39,588 bases of DNA, taken from positions 1 through 39,588 of the IMG/VR virus record IMGVR_UViG_3300032236_001549; one strand, 5' to 3'. Under the pieces are notes generated by a model. The model ran no database searches, had not been told where the DNA came from, and saw only the letters and a program-made list of their open reading frames with translations. Source of the stretch: a virus. Shown here piece by piece: positions 29,054-36,099 of the stretch (within the stretch, counting starts at the first letter, position 1; each line of letters starts with the position of its first letter). The position numbers were made by a program, and so were the translations under genes.

Positions 29054-29265
29054 ACGAAATAATTGAACAGCTTGCAGAACGTGCTGATCTTTATGCAGAT
29101 GGTTATCTACAATCAAAAGGCGAATATCATCCAGATTGGCATACTGTAAGAGATAATAAGTTTGCCGAGTTGATTGTTCGGGAATGTGCTGTTATCGTAG
29201 GCTCAATGGAAGAATCACATCAAGACATTGCTATCGTAATCAAAGAACATTTTGGTATTGAATAA
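29050..29265 (+). CDS. FGIE-tail family protein, copy 2
   Basis: 71 residues from the ATG at 29050. 'NKFAELIVRECAVIVGSMEE' and 'IKEHFGIE' are the family signature in short form, widespread in phages of enterobacteria. The frame extends to 29026 but that start lies within the neighbour. The 23 bases at its 3' end are identical to those at 29941-29963. Confidence 0.83.
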   Translation: MNEIIEQLAERADLYADGYLQSKGEYHPDWHTVRDNKFAELIVRECAVIVGSMEESHQDIAIVIKEHFGIE

Positions 29266-29495
29266 TGAACAATGAAGAAATTAAGAAAGTATTTCAAAAG
29301 CAAGTGGAATTAAATTCTAAAGAAGGAATTGATAATCCAATGCTATTTTACGTTATTAAGGATGATCGAATGGATGTAAAGCGGGTCATGTTTAATGAAT
29401 TAGAAACCCTCATTCCTTCGTTGAATGGATTTGAGATAGAAGAAGGCAAAGAACATATGATTACACCTATATTCAAAAGAATTGGTATTAAATAA
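29265..29495 (+). CDS. Hypothetical protein
   Basis: 76 residues, beginning MNNEEIKKVFQKQVELNSKE, a helix followed by beta strands and a polar end. It ends IKRIGIK and joins the next ATG by TAATG, echoing the FGIE junctions. Function unknown. Confidence 0.72.
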   Translation: MNNEEIKKVFQKQVELNSKEGIDNPMLFYVIKDDRMDVKRVMFNELETLIPSLNGFEIEEGKEHMITPIFKRIGIK

Positions 29496-29671
29496 TGACT
29501 ACATACGTACTAATCTTATACCTAACGACTGGATGGGGTAATGCTTCAAACGGTGGCCCAACGGTGATCGATGGATTTACTACTTTAGAAAAGTGTGAGT
29601 TCGCAAACAAAATCATAAAGACAAAGGTACAAAAGTACGATTGGGGACAATGTATTAAGGTGGAAAAATAA
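29495..29671 (+). CDS. Small, possibly exported protein with Cys pair
   Basis: 58 residues, MTTYVLILYLTTGWGNASNG and on. A hydrophobic N-terminus is followed by 'TTLEKCEFANKIIKTKVQKY' and 'GQCIKVEK', a two-Cys layout like the protein at 7285-7464. Both neighbours are joined by TAATG. Function unknown. Confidence 0.7.
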   Translation: MTTYVLILYLTTGWGNASNGGPTVIDGFTTLEKCEFANKIIKTKVQKYDWGQCIKVEK

Positions 29672-29958
29672 TGTACAATGAAGTTTTGAGTCTTAGAATT
29701 CAAAAGATTATGGATCGTATGTATGATCCTGATGGAGAATTATTTGAAGAAATCTGGGAAGAGCTTCAACCATATAATACATTTTCTGAAGTAGAACTGG
29801 ATCTTTTTGTTGAATTGATTGTTAGAGAATGTATTAAATTAGTAGAACCAATTGATGAACATAGAGAAGCATCTCAATGTTATTTGGGTGGATCGGAAGG
29901 TGTTCAATTACTTGATGCTACAGTAGATGATATTAAGAAACATTTTGGTATTGAATAA
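29671..29958 (+). CDS. FGIE-tail family protein, copy 3
   Basis: 95 residues. 'DLFVELIVRECIKLVEPIDE' and the end 'DIKKHFGIE' define the family. A 'CYLGGSEGVQLLDA' insert separates the two parts. The last 18 bases and overlap into the next ATG repeat those of copy 2 exactly. Confidence 0.83.
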   Translation: MYNEVLSLRIQKIMDRMYDPDGELFEEIWEELQPYNTFSEVELDLFVELIVRECIKLVEPIDEHREASQCYLGGSEGVQLLDATVDDIKKHFGIE

Positions 29959-29987
29959 TGAACGAAAGAAATAATGGTGTTGAATAA
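29958..29987 (+). pseudogene. Nine-codon remnant of a FGIE-type gene end
   Basis: The frame MNERNNGVE begins at the copy 3 junction and ends in GGTGTTGAATAATGAAC, a near copy of the junction. It is best read as what is left of a deleted FGIE-family gene between two recombining junctions; a functional nonapeptide is unlikely. Confidence 0.55.
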
Positions 29988-30070
29988 TGAACGATTTACT
30001 AATTATTCTTGGAAGTGTTCTAATTTCTGGTATACTCATAAGTTTTATTCACTTTACAATGAGAAAATGA
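29987..30070 (+). CDS. Very small membrane protein
   Basis: 27 residues, MNDLLIILGSVLISGILISF and seven more, essentially a single transmembrane helix with a basic end. Bounded precisely by the upstream junction and the next start. Support is modest because of its size. Confidence 0.55.
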   Translation: MNDLLIILGSVLISGILISFIHFTMRK

Positions 30071-30073
30071 ATA

Positions 30074-30283
30074 ATGACTAATATATTTGATGTTGAAGAA
30101 TTTTTAGTATCAAAAGGGGTTGACAAGACATACATTGATATTGCCAGCGAAGATACGTTGTACGTTGATGATGATGTACCTTTGGGTACTTTTGGTAGAA
30201 CTATAGAATATTTCAATCGTAATATAACAATAACCTGTGTTACTGGATTAGAATATAGATGGAAAGTTAGTGTGGAGGATTGA
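30074..30283 (+). CDS. Small hypothetical protein
   Basis: 69 residues, beginning MTNIFDVEEFLVSKGVDKTY, beta-rich and acidic, with 'DDDVPLGTFGRTIEYFNRNI' in the middle. It ends two bases before the next start. Function unknown. Confidence 0.72.
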   Translation: MTNIFDVEEFLVSKGVDKTYIDIASEDTLYVDDDVPLGTFGRTIEYFNRNITITCVTGLEYRWKVSVED

Positions 30284-30284
30284 A

Positions 30285-30536
30285 ATGGAAAATGAAATTA
30301 GTGATTTTTGGTCAAAATTAAAAAGTGATTTTTATTTAACTGATGATGGATTTTATTTTGATAATGGACATTATTGGTTGAAATATAATGATGGGTGGTA
30401 TATACATGAACCCCCCGACCCATCAAAATTAATCGGTGAATTACAACCAATACCTAAAGAGTGGATAATAGATATAGGAATTGGATTGCGGTCCCCCTCA
30501 AAATATATGATTCGGGTGTGTACTAGTTTGAGGTAA
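30285..30536 (+). CDS. Hypothetical protein
   Basis: 83 residues from the ATG at 30285, which has GGAGG eight bases upstream; a GTG at 30270 is rejected. Aromatic and acidic first half, then 'HEPPDPSKLIGELQPIPKEW'. A C6 run and CCCCC locally break the AT-rich pattern. Function unknown. Confidence 0.65.
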   Translation: MENEISDFWSKLKSDFYLTDDGFYFDNGHYWLKYNDGWYIHEPPDPSKLIGELQPIPKEWIIDIGIGLRSPSKYMIRVCTSLR

Positions 30537-30561
30537 ATTGTGGATATTTTTTGTTGTTTTA

Positions 30562-30575
30562 GGTTGAATAATGAA
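30562..30575 (+). repeat. Orphan gene-junction sequence
   Basis: GGTTGAATAATGAA lacks any coding frame in front of it, but matches the FGIE-stop-ATG junction seen at 28252-28270, 29248-29270 and 29941-29963. It places a start codon for the following gene. Confidence 0.6.
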
Positions 30576-30885
30576 TGAAAGAATCAAGGAACTAGCATTG
30601 ATATGTAAATTTGATGTTGATCAAATTCTTGCAGAAGTTTTATGTCCACAAGACGAAGACTTGGATGAAATCCATGAAAAATGGAACCAACTACCTAAAG
30701 AAACAAGGTCTTTTATACATTCTTTATTGGAAGAAAGACAAGAAAAGTTTGCTGAATTGATTATTAAACGATGTTGTGATATAATTGAAACGTATCCTAT
30801 TCCAGATTATAGCAACAGGCCACCACCCAGAGTAAGGATTCTTAATGAGTTTGAAATGTATGATTTTTTGGTAAAAAATGATTAA
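30571..30885 (+). CDS. FGIE-family relative without the tail
   Basis: 104 residues, beginning MNERIKELALICKFDVDQIL. 'REEK…KFAELIIKRCCDIIE' matches 'KFAELIVRECAVIV' of the FGIE family, but the protein then ends differently ('RVRILNEFEMYDFLVKND'). A junction-like remnant with the missing ending follows at 30894-30911. Confidence 0.75.
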   Translation: MNERIKELALICKFDVDQILAEVLCPQDEDLDEIHEKWNQLPKETRSFIHSLLEERQEKFAELIIKRCCDIIETYPIPDYSNRPPPRVRILNEFEMYDFLVKND

Positions 30886-30893
30886 TAAATGAA

Positions 30894-30911
30894 TTGGGAT
30901 TGAATAATGAA
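30894..30911 (+). repeat. Orphan gene-junction sequence
   Basis: TTGGGATTGAATAATGAA follows a stop codon and codes for nothing itself, but read in frame gives the '…GIE-stop' ending of the FGIE family and supplies the next gene's ATG. It is probably a relic of a replaced or truncated gene end. Confidence 0.6.
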
Positions 30912-31071
30912 ACTTAAAATGTATTTCTTAGTGCTAGGTGATGAAGTTTTCGCTGGGCCATATTTCACGGTTGAGCAAGCAGTAACTGCAAAGTCAAATT
31001 TTTATGCTCCCCTTAGAGGTTTATTGAAAGTGATGAGAATGGATGGAGTATTCAATCTCGTTGAGGTGTAA
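30907..31071 (+). CDS. Small hypothetical protein
   Basis: 54 residues, MKLKMYFLVLGDEVFAGPYF and on. Strand, 'AGPYFTVEQA' and helix resemble the left-arm protein at 332-487. The start codon is provided by the junction repeat. Function unknown. Confidence 0.7.
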   Translation: MKLKMYFLVLGDEVFAGPYFTVEQAVTAKSNFYAPLRGLLKVMRMDGVFNLVEV

Positions 31072-31073
31072 CA

Positions 31074-31454
31074 ATGAATAGAAAAGATGTATTAGAAATG
31101 TTAGGGAAATACTTTGTACACACCCCTCTAACACATTACCTAACTTTCGCTGTCATCATGCCATCATTTGATGATGTTAAAGTTATACGAAAAGAATTCC
31201 AAGATTTAATAGATACTATCCCTCCTTGGTTAGGAGTCCATGAATCAGTAACTCATAGTAACATTAGAGAATTTAAATGGAACTATGGTAAAATCTTGTT
31301 TATTAATAAAGAACTATTTTTGAGAGGCTATTCACTAACTCGTATATACAGAAGTAGTAGAGTCCCTAATAAAGATGAACAAAATGAATATTTACTTCCT
31401 TGTCTAAGTGGATGTAAACGTGAGTTGTTAGTTGATTTTGATGATGAACAGTGA
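31074..31454 (+). CDS. Hypothetical protein, remotely terminase-like
   Basis: 126 residues. The segment 'WNYGKILFINKELFLRGYSL' followed by 'TRIYRS' resembles the strand-turn-strand after the Walker A region of phage P-loop ATPases such as large terminases ('…I.F….LRG.S…I…'). No Walker motif is present, so an active ATPase is excluded. It may be a domain relic or a small protein with a similar core. Function unknown. Confidence 0.65.
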   Translation: MNRKDVLEMLGKYFVHTPLTHYLTFAVIMPSFDDVKVIRKEFQDLIDTIPPWLGVHESVTHSNIREFKWNYGKILFINKELFLRGYSLTRIYRSSRVPNKDEQNEYLLPCLSGCKRELLVDFDDEQ

Positions 31455-31629
31455 TACAATTAAACCTTTCTACCCTCATTATAGTAGATCACCCAACAAA
31501 GTCATAGAATACTTTGAAGAGGAGTTCGATGATGGTGTTGGTCATGTTGCAACACTAAGAAAAGTAAAGTATTTTGATTCAAAGAAAAAGAAAGAAGTTA
31601 TAACTGTTGCACAAGTGATATGGAAGTGA
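31441..31629 (+). CDS. Small hypothetical protein
   Basis: 62 residues from the ATG at 31441 (or 31444), overlapping the previous gene by 14 bases; an upstream TTG is rejected. 'NKVIEYFEEEFDDGVGHVAT' then Lys-rich 'FDSKKKKEVI' and strand 'TVAQVIWK'. Function unknown. Confidence 0.7.
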   Translation: MMNSDTIKPFYPHYSRSPNKVIEYFEEEFDDGVGHVATLRKVKYFDSKKKKEVITVAQVIWK

Positions 31630-31633
31630 TATA

Positions 31634-31900
31634 ATGAATTTAAAAGAAGTATGGAATATACAATATCCATCGGAAGATTATATACCACAAACATTCTTAT
31701 TGTGGTATATAGCAAAAAAAGAAGATAAATTATCAATAATGAAATGGGCCGTACTCAGAGAAAACGCTGATGAAACTATTAACGAAATAGAATCATTTCA
31801 TGAGTTTAATAGATGGTGTACTGAACATGATCTTAAAGAAGCAATGAAAGCTTTGGCGCGTTGGAGTTATAATAGTAGATGGGGTCGGGGAATGATATGA
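31634..31900 (+). CDS. Hypothetical protein
   Basis: 88 residues, beginning MNLKEVWNIQYPSEDYIPQT, helical, with several Trp and an Arg-rich end (RWSYNSRWGRGMI). It overlaps the next gene as ATGA. Function unknown. Confidence 0.72.
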   Translation: MNLKEVWNIQYPSEDYIPQTFLLWYIAKKEDKLSIMKWAVLRENADETINEIESFHEFNRWCTEHDLKEAMKALARWSYNSRWGRGMI

Positions 31901-32229
31901 AAAAGTTCAAATACTATAAAGAAGGTTTCGTTTATGGGAACAGTAAAGAAGAAGTAAGAGGCATTCTTCTTGGTGATGAAGATGGATCATTAGATATCTA
32001 TGAAGAATTTGAAGGGCTGGAAAGATGGGATTATAATATTCCAAATGATAAACAGAAATATGTAAAGATTACTTCTATTACCGTTCCTACAGAATATGAT
32101 AAGGAACAGCTATTGATGGCTTTTGAGTATATTCATAACCTTAGAGATATTGATACGGATTATCATGCCGTAAATACTTTTTGTCATTTCTATGCATATC
32201 CAGAAAAAATTATTGTTGAGGGTGAATAA
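31897..32229 (+). CDS. Hypothetical protein
   Basis: 110 residues from the ATG at 31897, overlapping the upstream stop as ATGA. An alpha/beta arrangement (MKKFKYYKEGFVYGNSKEEV, ILLGDEDGSLDIYEEF) has the look of a small sensory or binding fold. It ends in TAATG. Function unknown. Confidence 0.73.
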   Translation: MKKFKYYKEGFVYGNSKEEVRGILLGDEDGSLDIYEEFEGLERWDYNIPNDKQKYVKITSITVPTEYDKEQLLMAFEYIHNLRDIDTDYHAVNTFCHFYAYPEKIIVEGE

Positions 32230-32672
32230 TGGCTAAACATAAAAATTATGAAGTTATCATGGCATATTCTAATGGTGAAAATATCCAAAATAGAAATTCC
32301 TATGATAGTAAATGGATAGATTACAAACTTGATTATTTTCCAGATTTTAATAGTGATTTTTATGATTGGCGGGTAAGGCCAAACTATGATGAAATTGTTG
32401 ATAGAGTTCTAAGAAGTTTGGATTTTGATACTATTAATACAGTAGTTCGCGCTCTGGACATTAAATGGTATAATGAAGATTGGGGAACTTTTACTCCATC
32501 TGTAATTGATCTTTTGAATGAAGCAAGAAATTTGTGTATTAAGCAATTAGAATCTCAATCTGATGGAATTTCTTATGGTAGGCTTTTTTCAGCAAGTGTA
32601 CAGAATGATATTCTTAGTATTACTTTTGTTACTCCCTTTAAATACAATTCATCAATAAAAATTAAGCAATGA
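32229..32672 (+). CDS. KH-x-AW-x-G family protein, copy 4 (diverged)
   Basis: 147 residues. The N-terminus 'AKHKNYEVIMAYSNGENIQ…W.DY…F…YDWRVRP' is the same domain as copies 1-3 in the left arm, but with Tyr for the conserved Trp and 'WRVRP' for 'YRIKP'. The remainder is a different, helical domain. Function unknown. Confidence 0.8.
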   Translation: MAKHKNYEVIMAYSNGENIQNRNSYDSKWIDYKLDYFPDFNSDFYDWRVRPNYDEIVDRVLRSLDFDTINTVVRALDIKWYNEDWGTFTPSVIDLLNEARNLCIKQLESQSDGISYGRLFSASVQNDILSITFVTPFKYNSSIKIKQ

Positions 32673-32836
32673 ATACATTTTTCAGACACATAGGTTGGAT
32701 CATTCAATATGGCGAATGGTCATATGGATGGGAAGATTACAAGAATAAACCAAGGTTTGGCTTTCATTATGTTTATTATGATGGTCATGCTTTGAGTTTT
32801 CATTTCTTTAAATTTTGGCTAATGGTTGAATACTGA
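32669..32836 (+). CDS. Small aromatic-rich hypothetical protein
   Basis: 55 residues, MNTFFRHIGWIIQYGEWSYG and on, unusually rich in Trp, Tyr, Phe and His (YYDGHALSFHFFKFW). Overlaps before and after are ATGA and TGATG. Function unknown. Confidence 0.7.
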   Translation: MNTFFRHIGWIIQYGEWSYGWEDYKNKPRFGFHYVYYDGHALSFHFFKFWLMVEY

Positions 32837-33090
32837 TGATTGCAGAAGCATTTAGTGAAAAAAGCGAAAAGTTAACTGAAGATTTTTCTATGATTAATTT
32901 TCATTGGGTTGAAAGTGAAAAATCAACATCCAAATTCTATTTTGTGAATATGGATACTGGTAAGATTTACGGTCATGTTATTCAAGAATATGATGTTTGG
33001 AATGCTAATTTCAATTTCACAAATTTAGGTAGATACATTAGCAGAAAGGATGCTCAACTTGCCGTGGTGGAAGCCTCTGTTAAAAAATAA
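32836..33090 (+). CDS. Hypothetical protein
   Basis: 84 residues. 'FHWVESEKSTSKFYFVNMDT' then 'GKIYGHVIQEYDVWNANF' and 'GRYISRKDAQLAVVEA' outline a small beta-sheet with a terminal helix, a common shape among phage accessory proteins. Function unknown. Confidence 0.74.
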   Translation: MIAEAFSEKSEKLTEDFSMINFHWVESEKSTSKFYFVNMDTGKIYGHVIQEYDVWNANFNFTNLGRYISRKDAQLAVVEASVKK

Positions 33091-33096
33091 ATAATA

Positions 33097-33124
33097 GTAG
33101 AATCACATAAAGGGAGGATTCTGC
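33097..33124 (+). promoter_or_regulatory. Hairpin presenting the ribosome-binding site
   Basis: An 8-base inverted repeat (GTAGAATC with GATTCTGC, one G-U pair) ends immediately before the ATG at 33125. The Shine-Dalgarno GGGAGG lies in the loop and the first stem base. In the RNA it may modulate access to the start codon. Confidence 0.5.
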
Positions 33125-33319
33125 ATGTTTATTTCAATCGAAATCATTTATTTTATTGTAACTTTGATTTGTGGCGTTTTATATGGAATGTATTGCTATA
33201 AATCTGGTCTAAGAGCTGGTGCTGAAAATACCTTAGACTTTTTAGAAGAGATCAATTATATTAGAATAGATGATGAAGGTGAAGTACGCAGAGTTAAAGA
33301 TAGAGAGTTTAAGAAATAA
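33125..33319 (+). CDS. Small single-pass membrane protein
   Basis: 64 residues. One transmembrane helix (about 4-25), then 'YKSGLRAGAENTLDFLEEIN' followed by a charged tail. The 'GxRAGAENTLDxLE' segment recurs in phage membrane proteins. A strong GGGAGG precedes the start, within the hairpin. Function unknown. Confidence 0.8.
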   Translation: MFISIEIIYFIVTLICGVLYGMYCYKSGLRAGAENTLDFLEEINYIRIDDEGEVRRVKDREFKK

Positions 33320-33329
33320 TAGGTAGATT

Positions 33330-33932
33330 ATGTTTGTTTATATTGGTCCCTATAGATCATTCATTGGTCCGTATCAGATTGCTGACTTTCTTGAGAACTT
33401 TTGTGTTCTTGAGCGTGATCGTGACGCTATTGGGAATTGGTTGAGCAAAACTTGGGTTAACACTTTTTCTCAATGGATTGATCGTACTTTTGGTCGTACT
33501 ATTCTAATTAAAGCCCATAGATATGATTCTTGGAGTGCTGATACAACCATTGCGATGATGGCTCTTCCAGTTCTTAAACAATTGAGAGAAACTAAACAGG
33601 GATCTGGATTTGTTGAGGATGAAGATGTTCCTGAAGAGCTGAGATCAACTAATGCTCCTCCCAAGGAACATGATTATGATACTGATGAAAACTTTCACAA
33701 AAGATATGAATGGGTACTTAATGAAGTAATCTGGGCATTTGAACAGATTGTAAAGGACAATGACGATCAATTCTGGATAGAACATCCAGAAATTGATTTT
33801 GATGCCGAAGGTAATCATTTAGTTTGGAAGAAAGAAGGAAAGTGTGATTGGGAAGGAAGAAAGGCGTACTATGAAAGAATTGATAATGGTACTAGACTTT
33901 TTGGCCTGTATATGAGGACGTTTTGGAACTGA
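33330..33932 (+). CDS. Conserved phage protein of about 200 residues
   Basis: 200 residues. It begins 'MFVYIGPYRSFIGPYQIADF', then 'IKAHRYDSWSADTTIAMMAL' at about 60-79, 'FVEDEDVPEELRSTNAPP' at about 96-113, 'YEWVLNEVIWAFEQIV' and 'RIDNGTRLFGLYMRTFW' at the end. These blocks are highly conserved across many tailed phages, but the function is unknown. It lies just before the baseplate genes along with the next gene. Confidence 0.88.
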   Translation: MFVYIGPYRSFIGPYQIADFLENFCVLERDRDAIGNWLSKTWVNTFSQWIDRTFGRTILIKAHRYDSWSADTTIAMMALPVLKQLRETKQGSGFVEDEDVPEELRSTNAPPKEHDYDTDENFHKRYEWVLNEVIWAFEQIVKDNDDQFWIEHPEIDFDAEGNHLVWKKEGKCDWEGRKAYYERIDNGTRLFGLYMRTFWN

Positions 33933-33933
33933 T

Positions 33934-34347
33934 ATGACTTTATTATCGCATTTTACTAGAGAGTTAAAACTAGCAGGATTATATGATACAACACAAAAGG
34001 ATATTCATGTAATTACTGAATTGGCAAAATTGATAGATTCTCAGGATTTAACTGAGTATGACCTTCTTAAAGTGAGATTGATTCTTGAAAAACTACTTAA
34101 GAAAGAACCATTAACTCCATTAACAGGTGATGAAGATGAATGGATTTCCGATGACGAAACGTGGGATGTAAATCTTCGTTGTCCAAGAGTTTTCAGAGAA
34201 AAGTCTACTGGAAATTGTTATAACATTCATGGAAAAATGTTTATTTCGATAGACGATCAAGGAAGGCAGAATGTTACAAGTAACGTAGATTCTCATGTAT
34301 TAGTCACTTTTCCTTATACGCCAATCACTGAGTATATAAATACTTAA
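33934..34347 (+). CDS. Conserved phage hypothetical protein
   Basis: 137 residues, beginning MTLLSHFTRELKLAGLYD. 'LLKKEPLTPLTGDEDEWISD' and 'LRCPRVFREKSTGNCYNIHG' are signature blocks of a family that occurs in many phages, often next to the previous gene. Function unknown. Confidence 0.85.
   Translation: MTLLSHFTRELKLAGLYDTTQKDIHVITELAKLIDSQDLTEYDLLKVRLILEKLLKKEPLTPLTGDEDEWISDDETWDVNLRCPRVFREKSTGNCYNIHGKMFISIDDQGRQNVTSNVDSHVLVTFPYTPITEYINT
34335..34342 (+). promoter_or_regulatory. Possible T4-type late promoter
   Basis: TATAAATA matches the T4 late promoter consensus exactly. It is 19 bases before the ATG of the first baseplate gene, a suitable distance. In a genome this AT-rich the octamer will also occur by chance, so only its position argues for it. 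Confidence 0.4.
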
Positions 34348-34360
34348 ATTTGAGTGTATA

Positions 34361-34675
34361 ATGGCTACAAATTTGTATGGTGCATTTGTTTGGTGGACTG
34401 GATCTGTTGTTAATAGGGTTGATCCACTTGGATTAGGAAGATTGCAGATTCGTATTTTCGGGTATTTTGATGACATACCAGATGAGGATTTACCATGGAG
34501 TATGGTAATGTATCCTATCAATGGTTCAATGTCATTCTCTGCACCAAAACAAGGAACTTGGGTTATTGGATTTTTTGCTGACAGAGAAAACGCCCAATTC
34601 CCCATTGCGCTTGGAGTTATTCCGGGTCTTGTTGACAATTCCGACTACGCAAAATACCTAAAGAGTGGTAAGTAA
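34361..34675 (+). CDS. Baseplate spike N-terminal OB-fold protein (T4 gp5 type)
   Basis: 104 residues. 'FVWWTGSVVNRVDPLGLGRL' then 'QIRIFGYF', 'LPWSMVMYPINGSMSF' and 'GTWVIGFFADRENAQFPIAL' with 'GVIPG' match the OB-fold at the N-terminus of T4 gp5 and related tail-spike hubs. T4 gp5 also has a lysozyme domain and a beta-helix; here the OB-fold stands alone and the beta-helix is encoded two genes later. Probably joins the spike to the tail-tube hub. Confidence 0.85.
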   Translation: MATNLYGAFVWWTGSVVNRVDPLGLGRLQIRIFGYFDDIPDEDLPWSMVMYPINGSMSFSAPKQGTWVIGFFADRENAQFPIALGVIPGLVDNSDYAKYLKSGK

Positions 34676-36099
34676 TGGCTAATACCACTAACATAACTAT
34701 CAATACAGAAACCATTAATGCTGCCATATCTGGCGATTTTACTGGCATAATCAATACAAATTCCATAGTTACTCCTAGTCAATATTGGGTCAATCTAGCA
34801 AATGTTGCAGTTGCTGGTGTTGATATCATAGAAAGAACTCCTCCCGCTGATCCTTATTCTGGACCATTTGATTTTGCTGGATTTGGTTTTGGACTACCTT
34901 CAACACCAAGAACTGCGAGAGGTGTTGTCGAAGGGACAGTTATTGCGCAGACAAATTTAAGTTTAAGTCATGGTTGTATGATTTTTGCTGATTTTGGTGC
35001 ATTACTTGGAGGAGGATTAACAGCTGAAATTCAGGCATTATTAAGACTTCCACCTGCAAGAATTCAAATGTCAGCGCAGTTAAGACTACAATTTTCTGCG
35101 ATAATACAAGAATTAAGAACAGCAATTGATGCAATATTAGAAGCCGTAGGAATTGATCCTACTGGAATCATTTCTTATGCGTTTTCTCAGGCAAAAGCAA
35201 TATTAAGAATGGTTAATTATTGGCTAAAAGATATTAAGCAATTAATATCTGACGTACAGTCAATAATCATGTTCGTTAATCAATTATTTGGTATTATTCA
35301 ATATCTTTTGAGTCTTCCCGCTCAACTACTGGCTATTGTTCAAGGTTGTATTTCTGGTTTCTTGGGATCTGTTATGTCAATAACTAAATCCTTTGAAAAT
35401 ATTCCAGCAACAATGACAAATCAGGTCAATGGGGCTTTTAATGGAATTACTAATTTTGCAAGTACGTCATTAACGACCATCACTAATAAAGCGAATACTT
35501 ACAAGCAAAAAAACCCACAATATCAAAATATTAGTGCTGGAACAATAACCACGCAACAAATTCAAACTTTGATTGCTAATGTTGCTACAACAGATGCTAA
35601 TGTATATTCTGGTGCAGCTAATACTACGTCAAGTAATACTGTAGTACAACAATCACAGAATCCAATCCCTTATGTTACTAACCAGTTATTTAAATCTACT
35701 AGAAAATATACTATTGTAGCTGGAACTATAAGTTATGATACCATTTATGCTAATACCATTTATGCTAATACCATTACCTGTAATAATATTTTAGTTAATC
35801 AAAACGCTACTATAGACATTGCTTCATTTAATGTTTTATATGCCAACACATTAACATCTATATCTACAGCTTCTGTTCCTACTGTTAGTGGAGCCGGTGT
35901 TAGTAAACCAGTTGCATATCCTAGTTCTTTAGGAAATAATATAGCATATGGAACAATTTATGCGGACATAATTACTGCTAATAATATTGTTTGTGATAAT
36001 CTGACTTGTAATAATAGTATTGGTGTATTTAATAGTGCCAATGTCAGATCTGTTTCTTCTGTAAGTTTAACCGCAAATACGACAATTATAATTCCATGA
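34675..36099 (+). CDS. Baseplate-module protein with C-terminal repeats
   Basis: 474 residues. A beta-rich N-terminus (1-110) is followed by a long helical, partly hydrophobic middle (about 120-270, including 'LLSLPAQLLAIVQGCISGFL'). The Thr/Asn-rich C-terminus has beta-helix-like repeats 'TIYAN-TIYAN-TITCNN' and 'TIYADIITANNIVCDN'. It lies between two spike genes in an ATGA/TAATG chain, so a structural baseplate role is likely. No specific T4 counterpart recognised. Confidence 0.75.
   Translation: MANTTNITINTETINAAISGDFTGIINTNSIVTPSQYWVNLANVAVAGVDIIERTPPADPYSGPFDFAGFGFGLPSTPRTARGVVEGTVIAQTNLSLSHGCMIFADFGALLGGGLTAEIQALLRLPPARIQMSAQLRLQFSAIIQELRTAIDAILEAVGIDPTGIISYAFSQAKAILRMVNYWLKDIKQLISDVQSIIMFVNQLFGIIQYLLSLPAQLLAIVQGCISGFLGSVMSITKSFENIPATMTNQVNGAFNGITNFASTSLTTITNKANTYKQKNPQYQNISAGTITTQQIQTLIANVATTDANVYSGAANTTSSNTVVQQSQNPIPYVTNQLFKSTRKYTIVAGTISYDTIYANTIYANTITCNNILVNQNATIDIASFNVLYANTLTSISTASVPTVSGAGVSKPVAYPSSLGNNIAYGTIYADIITANNIVCDNLTCNNSIGVFNSANVRSVSSVSLTANTTIIIP
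35741..35770 (+). repeat. Tandem 15-base repeat in the spike-module gene
   Basis: CCATTTATGCTAATA occurs twice without a gap (35741-35755, 35756-35770), encoding NTIYA repeats of the C-terminal region. Copy number could vary by slippage. Confidence 0.85.

Noticed and set aside
33086-33093. AATAAATA as a late promoter
   Set aside because: One mismatch to the T4 late consensus in a very AT-rich genome; such octamers are expected by chance.
35720-36030. CRISPR-like or regulatory repeats
   Set aside because: The repeats are in frame and encode TIYAN units of a structural protein; there are no spacers of constant size.
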